From Eubacteriaceae bacterium (lineage in GTDB: Bacteria > Bacillota > Clostridia > Lachnospirales > Lachnospiraceae), in assembly GCA_910574015.1 (NCBI GenBank), contig CAJSYQ010000019.1, forward strand, positions 1 through 64,000: 64,000 bases of DNA, written 5' to 3'. The translations under genes were made by a program, and so were the position numbers. The notes beneath the pieces are model-generated. The model did no database searches and had not been told where the DNA came from. It worked only from the letters and a program-made list of their open reading frames with translations. Position 1 is the first letter of the stretch. Each line of letters opens with the position of its first letter. Positions 26,722 to 34,649 of the stretch are shown here, piece after piece.

Positions 26722-26985
26722 TAAAGAGAGTTGTCAAAGGTAAAATTCCTGAATGCGTTCTATTATGCCTGCTCCTATGCCAAAGCCAATTTTATATCTA
26801 ACTTCCTTAAAAACAAATGAGTATTTACAACTTGGCTCAATGTGTTACAAAATAAATCAATATTCTTTATAAATGAAGGTGACATATACTTCCAGAATAT
26901 ACGTTTTTCCCCTCTTACGTCAGGGTTAAGAAAAATTTCATATCTTGGTCAATCATCTGAATAACAAATAACATCCATTTTACTA
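26722..26985. other. AT-rich non-coding gap at the left island boundary
   Basis: No open frame with a ribosome site is seen on either strand. Composition changes from GC-balanced to visibly AT-rich here. The stretch is downstream of the minus-strand methyltransferase gene, so it is its 3' region. No clear terminator hairpin was found. Confidence 0.5.
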
Positions 26986-28614
26986 CTATCCACGATTCAA
27001 TCTTCTTCGCTGCAATTTCTTCCAAATGCTCCTTGCATCTTCACATACTTTCTGTTCAAAGCCAAAAGTATCTACTAATATCTTCTTATCTACTATGTCC
27101 AATGCATCTTCAATATCTTGGTTATTCCTTACAATTGAATCAATTTGCTCCAACAGTTTTCGTATTTCTTCAATAGGAAGTGCATCTAACTTAGGCACAT
27201 AAATATTACCCACTTCACCCGGAAGAATTTCTAACACACCTCCACCATAACTTCTTCCACAAAGTTCAGTGAACGCAAAAGAAATACTGTTATAGTAAGA
27301 TAAAATAGCTCGTTCTGGTTCTATGCCTTCATGAAACTTGATTCTATGCATCGTATCCGTAGATACCGCCTCACACTGATTCAAAACAAATTTAGGGTAC
27401 AAATTGTTTCTTCGTAAAAAAAATGCGTCCGGCACCCATATAGAGGGAATATGATACCATCTGTCCCTGATAGAACATTTATAACCTTTATTCTCACCAT
27501 TCTTTTCTCCTATCTCGATATATTCCTTGTGCTTTTTAGGATAATGCTTATATTCAATATCCGGAAAATCAATTAAATAAGCTGCTTTATTTTTATTTAC
27601 ATTCTGCATCCAGTCCTCGTGCTTAAAATATATGCTGTTTGCATGAGAACTTCTCCCAATTAACGGTCTTACAACACCTTGCATCTGATACTTTTCTACA
27701 GTTTTTCGATCCACAGAAAAATACTTATTATTACCTGTTGTAATTCCAACATTGATCAAAGCAATATCCGATAACTTTTGAAAATGCTTGTTTTCTCTTA
27801 TTTGTTTAACCAAAGCATTTTCTTCAACATTGGTAAAGTACTTTGTCCATTTTTCATGTACATGCTGTAACTTTTGAAATCCATTGACTTCAATATCAAA
27901 TGACTCTAAATCTTTTAAGTTATTCAATTCTACAATACGGATACCTTTTTCTTCATCACCTTTTTCACCGATAAAAACAACAATTTCCTGCTCTATATCA
28001 GGGAATACAAGTTCCTCAAATGTAATAAGCGTAATTTTTGAAAGATTATTTGACAAAAAAAGTCTCAAATCTTCTGCATATGCAACCTGCATAATTTCAG
28101 CTGGAATTACAAACACTATTTTACCATTGTCACTCAACATATTTACACAAGAAACAATAAAGCCAACCCATGTATTTACGAGTTTATTAGCTTTCATTCC
28201 TTGAGATGTCAATATATCAGACATTAACTCTCTCTGATGTTCTTCCAAATATTGATACCTGATATACGGAGGGTTTCCTAATATCAAATCATATTGAACA
28301 GATGTATTATTAGCTCTATAAAAGTCGAAAAAATCTTCATTTATCACTTTAACATTCTTATAAGATTTCATTCTTTCTTCAACCTTTTTTGCCTCTGCTC
28401 CGTCAATTTCAACAGCCTCTATACTCGTACACTGTTTTATACAATCAGCTTTAATTAATGCATCCAAAAACACACCATCTCCACAGCTTGGTTCCAGAAC
28501 ATTCTTACAATCTGTTCTGTTCTCAAATAGCTTAACCATCATCTCTGCTAATGGCAGTGGAGTATAATAGGCACCTCTAAGCTTCTGTATTGAACTATCT
28601 TCTTTTAACTTCAT
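26986..28614 (-). CDS. Eco57I-type adenine-specific DNA methyltransferase
   Basis: 542 residues. The SAM motif is NVLEPSCGDGVFLDALI (about 38-54) and the catalytic motif LILGNPPYIRYQ is the gamma-class N6-adenine pattern. The N-terminus has RGAYYTPLPLAEMMVKLF, and the C-terminal half is a target-recognition region. Size and pairing match M.Eco57I (544 residues) next to a 997-residue bifunctional enzyme. It starts 8 bases after the restriction gene and is in the same operon. It would protect host DNA on one or both strands. AT-rich codon use, unlike the galactose region, suggests transfer. Confidence 0.88.
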   Translation of the reverse strand: MKLKEDSSIQKLRGAYYTPLPLAEMMVKLFENRTDCKNVLEPSCGDGVFLDALIKADCIKQCTSIEAVEIDGAEAKKVEERMKSYKNVKVINEDFFDFYRANNTSVQYDLILGNPPYIRYQYLEEHQRELMSDILTSQGMKANKLVNTWVGFIVSCVNMLSDNGKIVFVIPAEIMQVAYAEDLRLFLSNNLSKITLITFEELVFPDIEQEIVVFIGEKGDEEKGIRIVELNNLKDLESFDIEVNGFQKLQHVHEKWTKYFTNVEENALVKQIRENKHFQKLSDIALINVGITTGNNKYFSVDRKTVEKYQMQGVVRPLIGRSSHANSIYFKHEDWMQNVNKNKAAYLIDFPDIEYKHYPKKHKEYIEIGEKNGENKGYKCSIRDRWYHIPSIWVPDAFFLRRNNLYPKFVLNQCEAVSTDTMHRIKFHEGIEPERAILSYYNSISFAFTELCGRSYGGGVLEILPGEVGNIYVPKLDALPIEEIRKLLEQIDSIVRNNQDIEDALDIVDKKILVDTFGFEQKVCEDARSIWKKLQRRRLNRG

Positions 28615-28622
28615 ATAATCAC

Positions 28623-31600
28623 CTAAAAATTCTGCTGATATACTTTAGCTATCATTTCCTCATTCTTCTTTATCAGCCTATTCTTTTCCTTTTCTAACAC
28701 ATTCTGTGTCGCTTTATCCTTCTTACTTAACAATTCTTCGTTTAATTCACTAATTCGTATTGTATTAGATACGACTTGGTCGTATAATTCCTTTTGCTTT
28801 TTATCCGCAAAATCTAGCTTGATAAAAGGAACCATTGGTAATGTATATGTTCCTCTTGCTATAAAGCCACCTTCAAAATCACTACCAATTGATTGTAAAT
28901 ACCCGTCTGTCCATGGATGTGATAGCCATGCATGTATGTACTCCAACTGATATTCACTGTCTTCTTTCAGAGATATTCCCACATAACCTGCTGTACCACC
29001 GGAAGCAATTAAATAATGGGTTTTATCCATAAGATACAACGGATCATCTTTTTTACGATTAACTCCAACAATTATTTTATCTCTATTATTAAGGCTTGTA
29101 ATCGCTTGACTTCTTCCATATCGATACCATTCGTCTTTATCAGAAACAATAGGTTGTACATCTCTATTCCCACCTAATGATTTTGGCAACAATGTATCTT
29201 TATGTTTTAATAGATATTCCAACGCATACGGATATTGTGTTTCCATTATATTCTTAGTGATAAAATTTCCATTTTCATCATAAGGAAAAATATTGTAATT
29301 AACCTTAATTTGATTAATATCACTATAAGTATTCAATGCACCTTGTTCCGTTCTGGTAGGTTTAAAATATAGTTTCAAAATTCCTCTTTCAATCATATAT
29401 TCCTTATCCTGAACTCTGAACTTCACATAATTTTCATCCTCAGATACAATTGTCTTACCCTCAATCTTATATACTTTCTCTGCACTTGTTTGAATTCCAT
29501 TATATATATCTACTATATCAGCCAGAGAAACTATTTTTGCTCTAGCATTTTTCATCATACTCAGATACACATCGTCATCTGACACTAGCCATGGTGAATC
29601 ATCATTAATATTCGAGTTTTCAGCCCATGGCATACAATTCAAACTTCGCTTAGGAATAAGATTATATTGTTCAACCTCGTCATTCCACAAATGTGCTACC
29701 TTATCCACTGTCCTATATGCTAATTTTTCCACATTGGTTGTACTCACTGTAAGAATCGAACTATATATTGTCTTATCTTTAAATAACTGAACAGCGCCGA
29801 AATCGTCAAGTTTAACAATCTTATCCTTAATCATAAGTCGAAGTTTCTCTGCTGATTCTGTGTGTAGAAATTTATTTGGCACAATATAACACATTAAGCC
29901 ATTTTCATTAATCAATTCCAATGCCTTTTCAATAAACAAATAGTATTTATCAAACTGTTTATGAGAAATTCCATATTTCTTATAAATTTTGACTTCTGCA
30001 TTGGTATGAAGTTTTTTGATATCTTCCGTCTTAACATAAGGCGGATTACCAATAATTACATCAAACTTATTTCCATCATTGATTTCCTTCCAATCAAACG
30101 GACTTATACTTATCAAATCCTTCGATGTAATATTTAATTCCTCAACATCGGCATCTGATACCAAAGAATTGCCGCATTTAATATTATCCTCCAATTCCGG
30201 CAATATTGGGTTACTGCTCATAACAGATGGTTCCGTTTCATTTTCAATTAACTTCAATAATAGAGAAAATTTACTAACTTCTACTGCATGAATATCAATA
30301 TCCACACCATAAATACAATTTGTCAAAATCTCTTTCTTATCCACTAAAGGCAGTTTTTCCATACCATCTTCCACCACTAATAGATGTTCTTTATCATTTT
30401 GCTTATACCACTCAGTACAGTAGTCAGCCAAATATTGATATGCTTCCTCTAAAAAAACACCTGAGCCACATGCAATATCAGCAATTTTCAAACTCAAAAT
30501 CTCTTGAGGCATCTTCCCCTTACATAATGGTTCTAATGTATTTTTTACCATATATCGCACTATTTCCACCGGCGTACTGACTACGGATTTATACAAATAT
30601 TCTTTCTTTTTAGCCAGAGCAATTTTCCCATTTTGCAATACAAGGCTTTCCGCCAAAAAAGATTCATATATTTTCCCCAAGATACTTGGCTCAATAATCG
30701 TAAACATATACGGTGTCTTTGGATAATACAATGACTCTATCATGTCAAAAATAATATCACAGCTCAAATCAAAAATCGGACTATCATTTTTGAACAATCC
30801 TGAATTATATTGTTTATCTGCCTCCTTAAAAACAGTAGTTAATGCCTTCTGCAAGGATGCCCTATCTTCCACTGTTTCGTATAATTTCATGTATAAAGGT
30901 AATTTTCTATCTTCACAGATTCTCAGGAAAATAATTTGATTGATAAAATCCTGTACTGTATCATTAAGCACACTAATATTTTTATAGTCCTGTTTGTTTT
31001 CATACAGATAACTACCAATTTCAAGTCTCCATTTATTAATTTGCTTGAGAAAAGTTTCATCGATCTCCGTACTATATCTTGTATCACTCTGAAAATTTGA
31101 TTTAATCAATTCATCGTATTGTCCAGAATACACATTATCTTTGGAAATCAAATCTGCAATTTCGTGGTACTTATCCACATATTCTTCGTAGCTATATTTC
31201 CTATATAACGAAGTACTTGCACTATCTCCTTCTTCTGGCTTGTTCGTGGTATCATAAATGTGGAGGTTTTCAAAGTTTGTCAATATTGCTAATGCATGAT
31301 TAGCATTCCAACCATATTTTCTAGTCTGCATTGCAGGCTCACACTCAATAGTTATATCAACACTTGGTTTCTTTGCTTCAACAAAAAGCTTAGACACCCC
31401 ATTTAAAGTCAATGTATAATCTGGTCTTTCAGAGCTATTAGAAAACTTTTCCACTACAACCTCTTTGTATTGAGGCAATTTACCTTTTTTATTATGTACA
31501 TCCCACCCAAAACACTCCAGTAACGGACTGATATACTCATCTCGACATTCTGTCTCATTGTAAGCATTTTTAGCGTCATGATAATAATTCATACTCTCTT

Positions 31601-31640
31601 TATACTGCATTATCAATTGCTTTAATCTTTCGATGCTCAT
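28623..31640 (-). CDS. Type IIG (Eco57I-like) restriction endonuclease-methyltransferase
   Basis: 1005 residues. The N-terminal nuclease region has the PD-(D/E)xK pattern ERPDYTL...KLFVEAKKP (roughly 70-95). The helical connector is followed by the methyltransferase with SAM motif IADIACGSGVFLEEAYQYL, VYGVD-like CIYGVDIDIHAVEVSKFSLLLKL, and catalytic DVIIGNPPYVKTEDIK. The C-terminal half, with YNGIQTSAEKVYK and Lys-rich helices, is the specificity part. This is the layout of Eco57I/RM.BpuSI-type enzymes, which cut at a fixed distance from a short site. A 52-base gap separates it from the small HTH gene upstream. Confidence 0.88.
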   Translation of the reverse strand: MSIERLKQLIMQYKESMNYYHDAKNAYNETECRDEYISPLLECFGWDVHNKKGKLPQYKEVVVEKFSNSSERPDYTLTLNGVSKLFVEAKKPSVDITIECEPAMQTRKYGWNANHALAILTNFENLHIYDTTNKPEEGDSASTSLYRKYSYEEYVDKYHEIADLISKDNVYSGQYDELIKSNFQSDTRYSTEIDETFLKQINKWRLEIGSYLYENKQDYKNISVLNDTVQDFINQIIFLRICEDRKLPLYMKLYETVEDRASLQKALTTVFKEADKQYNSGLFKNDSPIFDLSCDIIFDMIESLYYPKTPYMFTIIEPSILGKIYESFLAESLVLQNGKIALAKKKEYLYKSVVSTPVEIVRYMVKNTLEPLCKGKMPQEILSLKIADIACGSGVFLEEAYQYLADYCTEWYKQNDKEHLLVVEDGMEKLPLVDKKEILTNCIYGVDIDIHAVEVSKFSLLLKLIENETEPSVMSSNPILPELEDNIKCGNSLVSDADVEELNITSKDLISISPFDWKEINDGNKFDVIIGNPPYVKTEDIKKLHTNAEVKIYKKYGISHKQFDKYYLFIEKALELINENGLMCYIVPNKFLHTESAEKLRLMIKDKIVKLDDFGAVQLFKDKTIYSSILTVSTTNVEKLAYRTVDKVAHLWNDEVEQYNLIPKRSLNCMPWAENSNINDDSPWLVSDDDVYLSMMKNARAKIVSLADIVDIYNGIQTSAEKVYKIEGKTIVSEDENYVKFRVQDKEYMIERGILKLYFKPTRTEQGALNTYSDINQIKVNYNIFPYDENGNFITKNIMETQYPYALEYLLKHKDTLLPKSLGGNRDVQPIVSDKDEWYRYGRSQAITSLNNRDKIIVGVNRKKDDPLYLMDKTHYLIASGGTAGYVGISLKEDSEYQLEYIHAWLSHPWTDGYLQSIGSDFEGGFIARGTYTLPMVPFIKLDFADKKQKELYDQVVSNTIRISELNEELLSKKDKATQNVLEKEKNRLIKKNEEMIAKVYQQNF

Positions 31641-31692
31641 ATAATAGCCGCCTCCTTGCTCTTAACAATAAATTTCCAAACATATAAACACA

Positions 31693-31881
31693 CTAATCTA
31701 TTGCACTACGTCCACTTTTAACCCATGCATCTAATTCAGCTCTTTTAAACTTCCACAATTTTCCTATTTTATGTGCCGGAATATCCGTCTTTTTAATCCA
31801 ATTTCTAATAGTGTCTTTTGTCACATCTAAATAACTAGCTGCTGCTTCAATTCCAATCCAATCTTCCATATAATTATCCAT
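31693..31881 (-). CDS. Small excisionase-like HTH protein, possible R-M controller
   Basis: About 62 residues. The ATG at 31881 follows AGGAGA with 10-base spacing. A longer frame to 32031 exists, but its extra part reads through the promoter. The sequence DWIGIEAAASYLDVTKDTIRNWIKKTDIPAHKIGKLWKFKRAELDAWV is a MerR/excisionase-type winged HTH. It is the first gene of the restriction operon. A role in controlling R-M expression, or as an old excisionase, is inferred. A palindrome overlaps its promoter. Confidence 0.8.
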   Translation of the reverse strand: MDNYMEDWIGIEAAASYLDVTKDTIRNWIKKTDIPAHKIGKLWKFKRAELDAWVKSGRSAID

Positions 31882-31906
31882 AGCATAAATTCTCCTATTC
31901 TTTAAA

Positions 31907-31946
31907 ACACTACTAATAGTGTAACACATATGTTCTGTGTTTTCAA
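31907..31946 (-). promoter_or_regulatory. Promoter and palindromic operator of the restriction operon
   Basis: On the minus strand TTGAAA (31941-31946) and TACACT (31918-31923) are 17 bases apart. A palindrome ACACTATTAGTAGTGT (31907-31922) overlaps the -10 box, a good place for autorepression by the small HTH protein. Confidence 0.7.
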
Positions 31947-32024
31947 TGCGTTTTTGTGGTATTTCGTAGTATTTCTGGCGCTCGATGTTCCCATTCCTAT
32001 CTTCTAAAACCTTCCCTAACCTCC

Positions 32025-32108
32025 TCAACAACCTACTGATTTGTATTTCCTTAAATTGTGTTTTGCCACTCCTGCCAGTTTAGACTTAGAAATCTTCATT
32101 TCTGCCAT
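32025..32108 (-). CDS. Tiny ORF with good ribosome site, possible gene remnant
   Basis: 27 residues (start MAEMKISKSKLAGVAKHNLR). AAGGAGA precedes the ATG by 4 bases. The strong start signal with an early stop suggests the 5' piece of a lost gene, perhaps from a mobile element. No family is recognised. Confidence 0.3.
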   Translation of the reverse strand: MAEMKISKSKLAGVAKHNLRKYKSVGC

Positions 32109-32238
32109 TCATTCTCCTTCTCTTAAATTGCAATATGCAATTTTATAGTATGCTCACTATACATCATTTATTTCTTGTTGTAAAGCGTTATGTAATTTTC
32201 GAAATTATTTTTACTTGCATATAGCAATAATGGTTTTG

Positions 32239-32260
32239 GTATGGTATACTTTAACCATAC
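32239..32260 (+). promoter_or_regulatory. Promoter and operator of the XRE regulator
   Basis: An extended -10 TGGTATACT (TATACT at 32245-32250) lies inside an inverted repeat GTATGGT (32239-32245)/ACCATAC (32254-32260) with an 8-base spacer. The layout fits autorepression by the downstream XRE protein. The -35 is weak. Confidence 0.55.
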
Positions 32261-32281
32261 TGATAAAGGAGAAAATCCAAC

Positions 32282-32917
32282 ATGAAAGACAAAGAGCTGC
32301 GCCGGATAATCGGCGGCAGGGCAAAACAACGGAGATTGGAACTGGGCATCAACCAGCCTTATGTTGCTAAAAAACTGGGCGTCACCGCATCCACCATTCA
32401 GAGATATGAGGCAGGAACGATTGACAACACCAAGAAACTTGTCCTTGACGGTCTGGCAGACGCACTCCATGTTTCCGTAGAGTGGTTAAAAGGCGAAACG
32501 GAGGAATACGAATCTGACATTACGGATAAAAGAGAACTGCTAATTCGTGATGTTATGTCCTCCATTCTTTCAAAACTGTCTTATGACATGGAAACTTCCG
32601 AATCAGACTTTTCAAAAGACCTGTTGCTGCTGATGCTGCGGGAATATGAGCTGTTTGTGGATTCCTTCTGCCGTGCGTGCAGGAAGTTTAAGGGTAGCAA
32701 GGAAAGCGCACAGCTTGCAAAGACAATGGGATTTGAATCGGACAGGGAATATAATGAAATCATGTTCCTGCGAGAGATTACCCACACCGTAAATGCCCTT
32801 AATGATATGGGCGACATAGTGAGGCTTTACTCAAAAAACCCTGATGCCGCCGCTGCAAGGCTTTCTGTTCTTTTGAGAAACGATTATGGCAAAGGGATCA
32901 GTACGGAAGAAGGGTAA
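32282..32917 (+). CDS. XRE-family HTH transcriptional regulator
   Basis: 211 residues. The N-terminal Cro/CI-type HTH spans about 8-65 ([60 protein letters not shown]). A helical C-terminal domain of unknown family follows. It is typical of regulators from integrative elements. An AAAGGAG site precedes the start. It sits immediately before a broken integrase, so it is probably a leftover of an integrated element, and its own operator appears intact. Confidence 0.88.
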   Translation: MKDKELRRIIGGRAKQRRLELGINQPYVAKKLGVTASTIQRYEAGTIDNTKKLVLDGLADALHVSVEWLKGETEEYESDITDKRELLIRDVMSSILSKLSYDMETSESDFSKDLLLLMLREYELFVDSFCRACRKFKGSKESAQLAKTMGFESDREYNEIMFLREITHTVNALNDMGDIVRLYSKNPDAAAARLSVLLRNDYGKGISTEEG

Positions 32918-32952
32918 AAAGAAGAATTATAGACAGGCACGTTAAAAACCGT

Positions 32953-33369
32953 ATGCGGTATGGCGAACTCTATCACAGGAATTTTTACAGGGAAGTCACA
33001 GAAAAAAACAGGGTGCATTATGAATATTACAGCTTGGAAATGACAGAAGATGCGCCAGAGGATTATACGGAGATCTCCTTTGTATGTTTGAGGGAAGATG
33101 GCTGTCTGGAACTGGAACTTCCCGCCACCGTAGAAACAGCCTGCCGGACAGCGGCAAGGAAAGTACCGGAGTTAGAGGGTTTCCACTTCCACACACTAAG
33201 GCACACCTACACAACGAACCTGTTATCAAACGGGGCGCAGCCAAAAGACGTGCAGGAACTTTTAGGACATTCGGATGTAAGCACTACAATGAATGTCTAT
33301 GCACATGCTACAAGGGAGGCTACGCGGGATTCCGGATAGCTATTGGATAAGGTTGTGGGAATGAATTAA
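32953..33369 (+). pseudogene. Tyrosine recombinase (integrase) remnant, C-terminal half
   Basis: The frame holds the catalytic C-terminus [44 protein letters not shown], with the H-x-x-R and His boxes and the nucleophile Tyr. The N-terminal arm-binding and core-binding domains and the first catalytic Arg region are missing. A TAG stop (33337-33339) interrupts the end, after which LLDKVVGMN continues in the same frame to 33369, as in intact relatives. Truncation plus the stop shows that the integrase is dead, so the island cannot mobilise itself with it. Confidence 0.8.
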
Positions 33370-33534
33370 ACAATGGAAACTGATTAACAAAAACTTTCCC
33401 TTGTAACTTGCTGATAAGGGCAAAAATAAGGGAAAAGGATACATATTTTGAGGCTGGGCATACCGCAAAGCCTTGAAAATTAAGGAAAGATAAGACAGTT
33501 AATAGATAAAGCAGAATTTATAGAGGAGAAACAA

Positions 33535-33921
33535 ATGGATATTAAAGTAAAATTTTTTGAAAACGAATTTGTAGAAGCAATTGGAGCTGGTATTTATGGA
33601 GTATCTGTTCAAACAAGTACTAAAAGCAAAGAATTGCTTTATGTAGGAGAATCTGTATTTGTTTTAGTAAGGTGTGCTACTCACTTGTATGAATTATTAA
33701 AAGGAAATGGATACCTTGGATTCACAAAAGAGATGATTGAAAGCAATGACATTACGCTTGTTTTTGAATTGTTAATTTCAGAATCTGACAAAAAAAAGAG
33801 AAAAGCTAGAGAAAAACAACTTATTAAAGATATGCATCCGAGAATGCAGTCTGGAATTAGTGATAGAGTTAAACCAATTGAAGATATGATTGGTGAAATG
33901 ACTAATCTTTTAAATGGGTAA
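33535..33921 (+). CDS. GIY-YIG-like small protein
   Basis: 128 residues. AGIYGVSVQTSTKSKELLYVGES contains GIY (19-21) and YVG (36-38) at the spacing of the GIY-YIG nuclease fold. Arg47 in LVRCATHLYEL and Glu in REKQLIKDMHPRMQSG sit where the catalytic Arg and metal-binding Glu would be. The usual Lys/Gln after YIG is Glu here. It could be a small nuclease or an inactive relative. It is AT-rich, has an AGAGGAG site, and precedes the macrodomain/helicase genes in the same direction. Confidence 0.6.
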   Translation: MDIKVKFFENEFVEAIGAGIYGVSVQTSTKSKELLYVGESVFVLVRCATHLYELLKGNGYLGFTKEMIESNDITLVFELLISESDKKKRKAREKQLIKDMHPRMQSGISDRVKPIEDMIGEMTNLLNG

Positions 33922-34026
33922 TATAACTTCATGTTCTATGTCAGAGCGATAATAATTTTTGAATGGATTAATTCGGTTTAGAATAATAAATCAATTCTGA
34001 AAAAATAGTGATTGAAGTATTAAAAT

Positions 34027-34206
34027 ATGACAAAAGGATATCCATATAAAGACGGAGCGTCTGCTGCTGCGTCCGTTTCAGGTTGTGTGGACGCAGACGA
34101 TATACTTGAATGGGTCAGTGACGAGAGGATTTCACGATATATGGTTTATAATACATATATTGAGTTGAAAGATAAATTTACGCAGATGTTTGAAGGGAGA
34201 GGCTGA
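34027..34206 (+). CDS. Small unknown protein (59 residues) upstream of the macrodomain gene
   Basis: Starts [20 protein letters not shown] and ends in FTQMFEGRG. It ends 1 base before the macrodomain start, whose ribosome site lies within its last codons, so translation may be coupled. No strong ribosome site precedes it, so it may be the tail of a truncated gene. The family is not recognised. Confidence 0.45.
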   Translation: MTKGYPYKDGASAAASVSGCVDADDILEWVSDERISRYMVYNTYIELKDKFTQMFEGRG

Positions 34207-34207
34207 A

Positions 34208-34645
34208 TTGACAAAAATTGAGATGATAAAGGGAGACATTACGAAAAATCACTATGTACAGGCAATCGTTAATGCAGCGAATACAAGCCTGCTGGGAGGC
34301 GGCGGTGTTGACGGAGCCATACACCGGGCGGCAGGACCGGATCTGTTGGCAGAGTGCAGGATGCTGAATGGCTGTCGGACGGGAAAGGCGAAGATTACGA
34401 AAGCATACCGCCTTCCCTGTGATTATGTAATCCATACTCCCGGCCCACACTGGAATGGGGGCGGTTCCGGAGAAAGGGAACTGCTCTCTTCCTGTTATCA
34501 ATCCTGTCTGGAGCTGGCAGAAATCGCAGTTTATACTGCGAAAAAATTTGCGGCAGATCATCCTGACAGTTTGGATCAGATTAAGTGGGTTCTATTTGAC
34601 GATGTAACATGGGATATGTATGATAAGATAAATAGGAGGGAATAG
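34208..34645 (+). CDS. Macrodomain protein with internal deletion
   Basis: 145 residues from the TTG at 34208 (AAGGGAGAGG upstream). An alternative TTG at 34190 is less likely. ADP-ribose-binding features are present at first: [40 protein letters not shown] and VIHTPGPHW, as in O-acetyl-ADP-ribose deacetylases. The family's later block, about 25 residues with the phosphate loop G-(V/I)-Y-x-(F/Y)-P, is missing: the sequence jumps from SCLELAE straight to [15 protein letters not shown]. The frame is kept. Binding or hydrolysis of ADP-ribose is therefore doubtful. It is 4 bases before the helicase gene. Confidence 0.8.
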   Translation: MTKIEMIKGDITKNHYVQAIVNAANTSLLGGGGVDGAIHRAAGPDLLAECRMLNGCRTGKAKITKAYRLPCDYVIHTPGPHWNGGGSGERELLSSCYQSCLELAEIAVYTAKKFAADHPDSLDQIKWVLFDDVTWDMYDKINRRE

Positions 34646-34649
34646 ATAT

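Noticed and set aside
31882-32031. 50-codon N-terminal extension of the small HTH protein
   Set aside because: The extension covers the -35/-10 promoter and palindrome, and a good ribosome site exists at the shorter start.
33084-33350. 88-codon frame overlapping the integrase remnant
   Set aside because: It is a different frame of the recombinase C-terminus, whose [12 protein letters not shown] motif is in the other frame.
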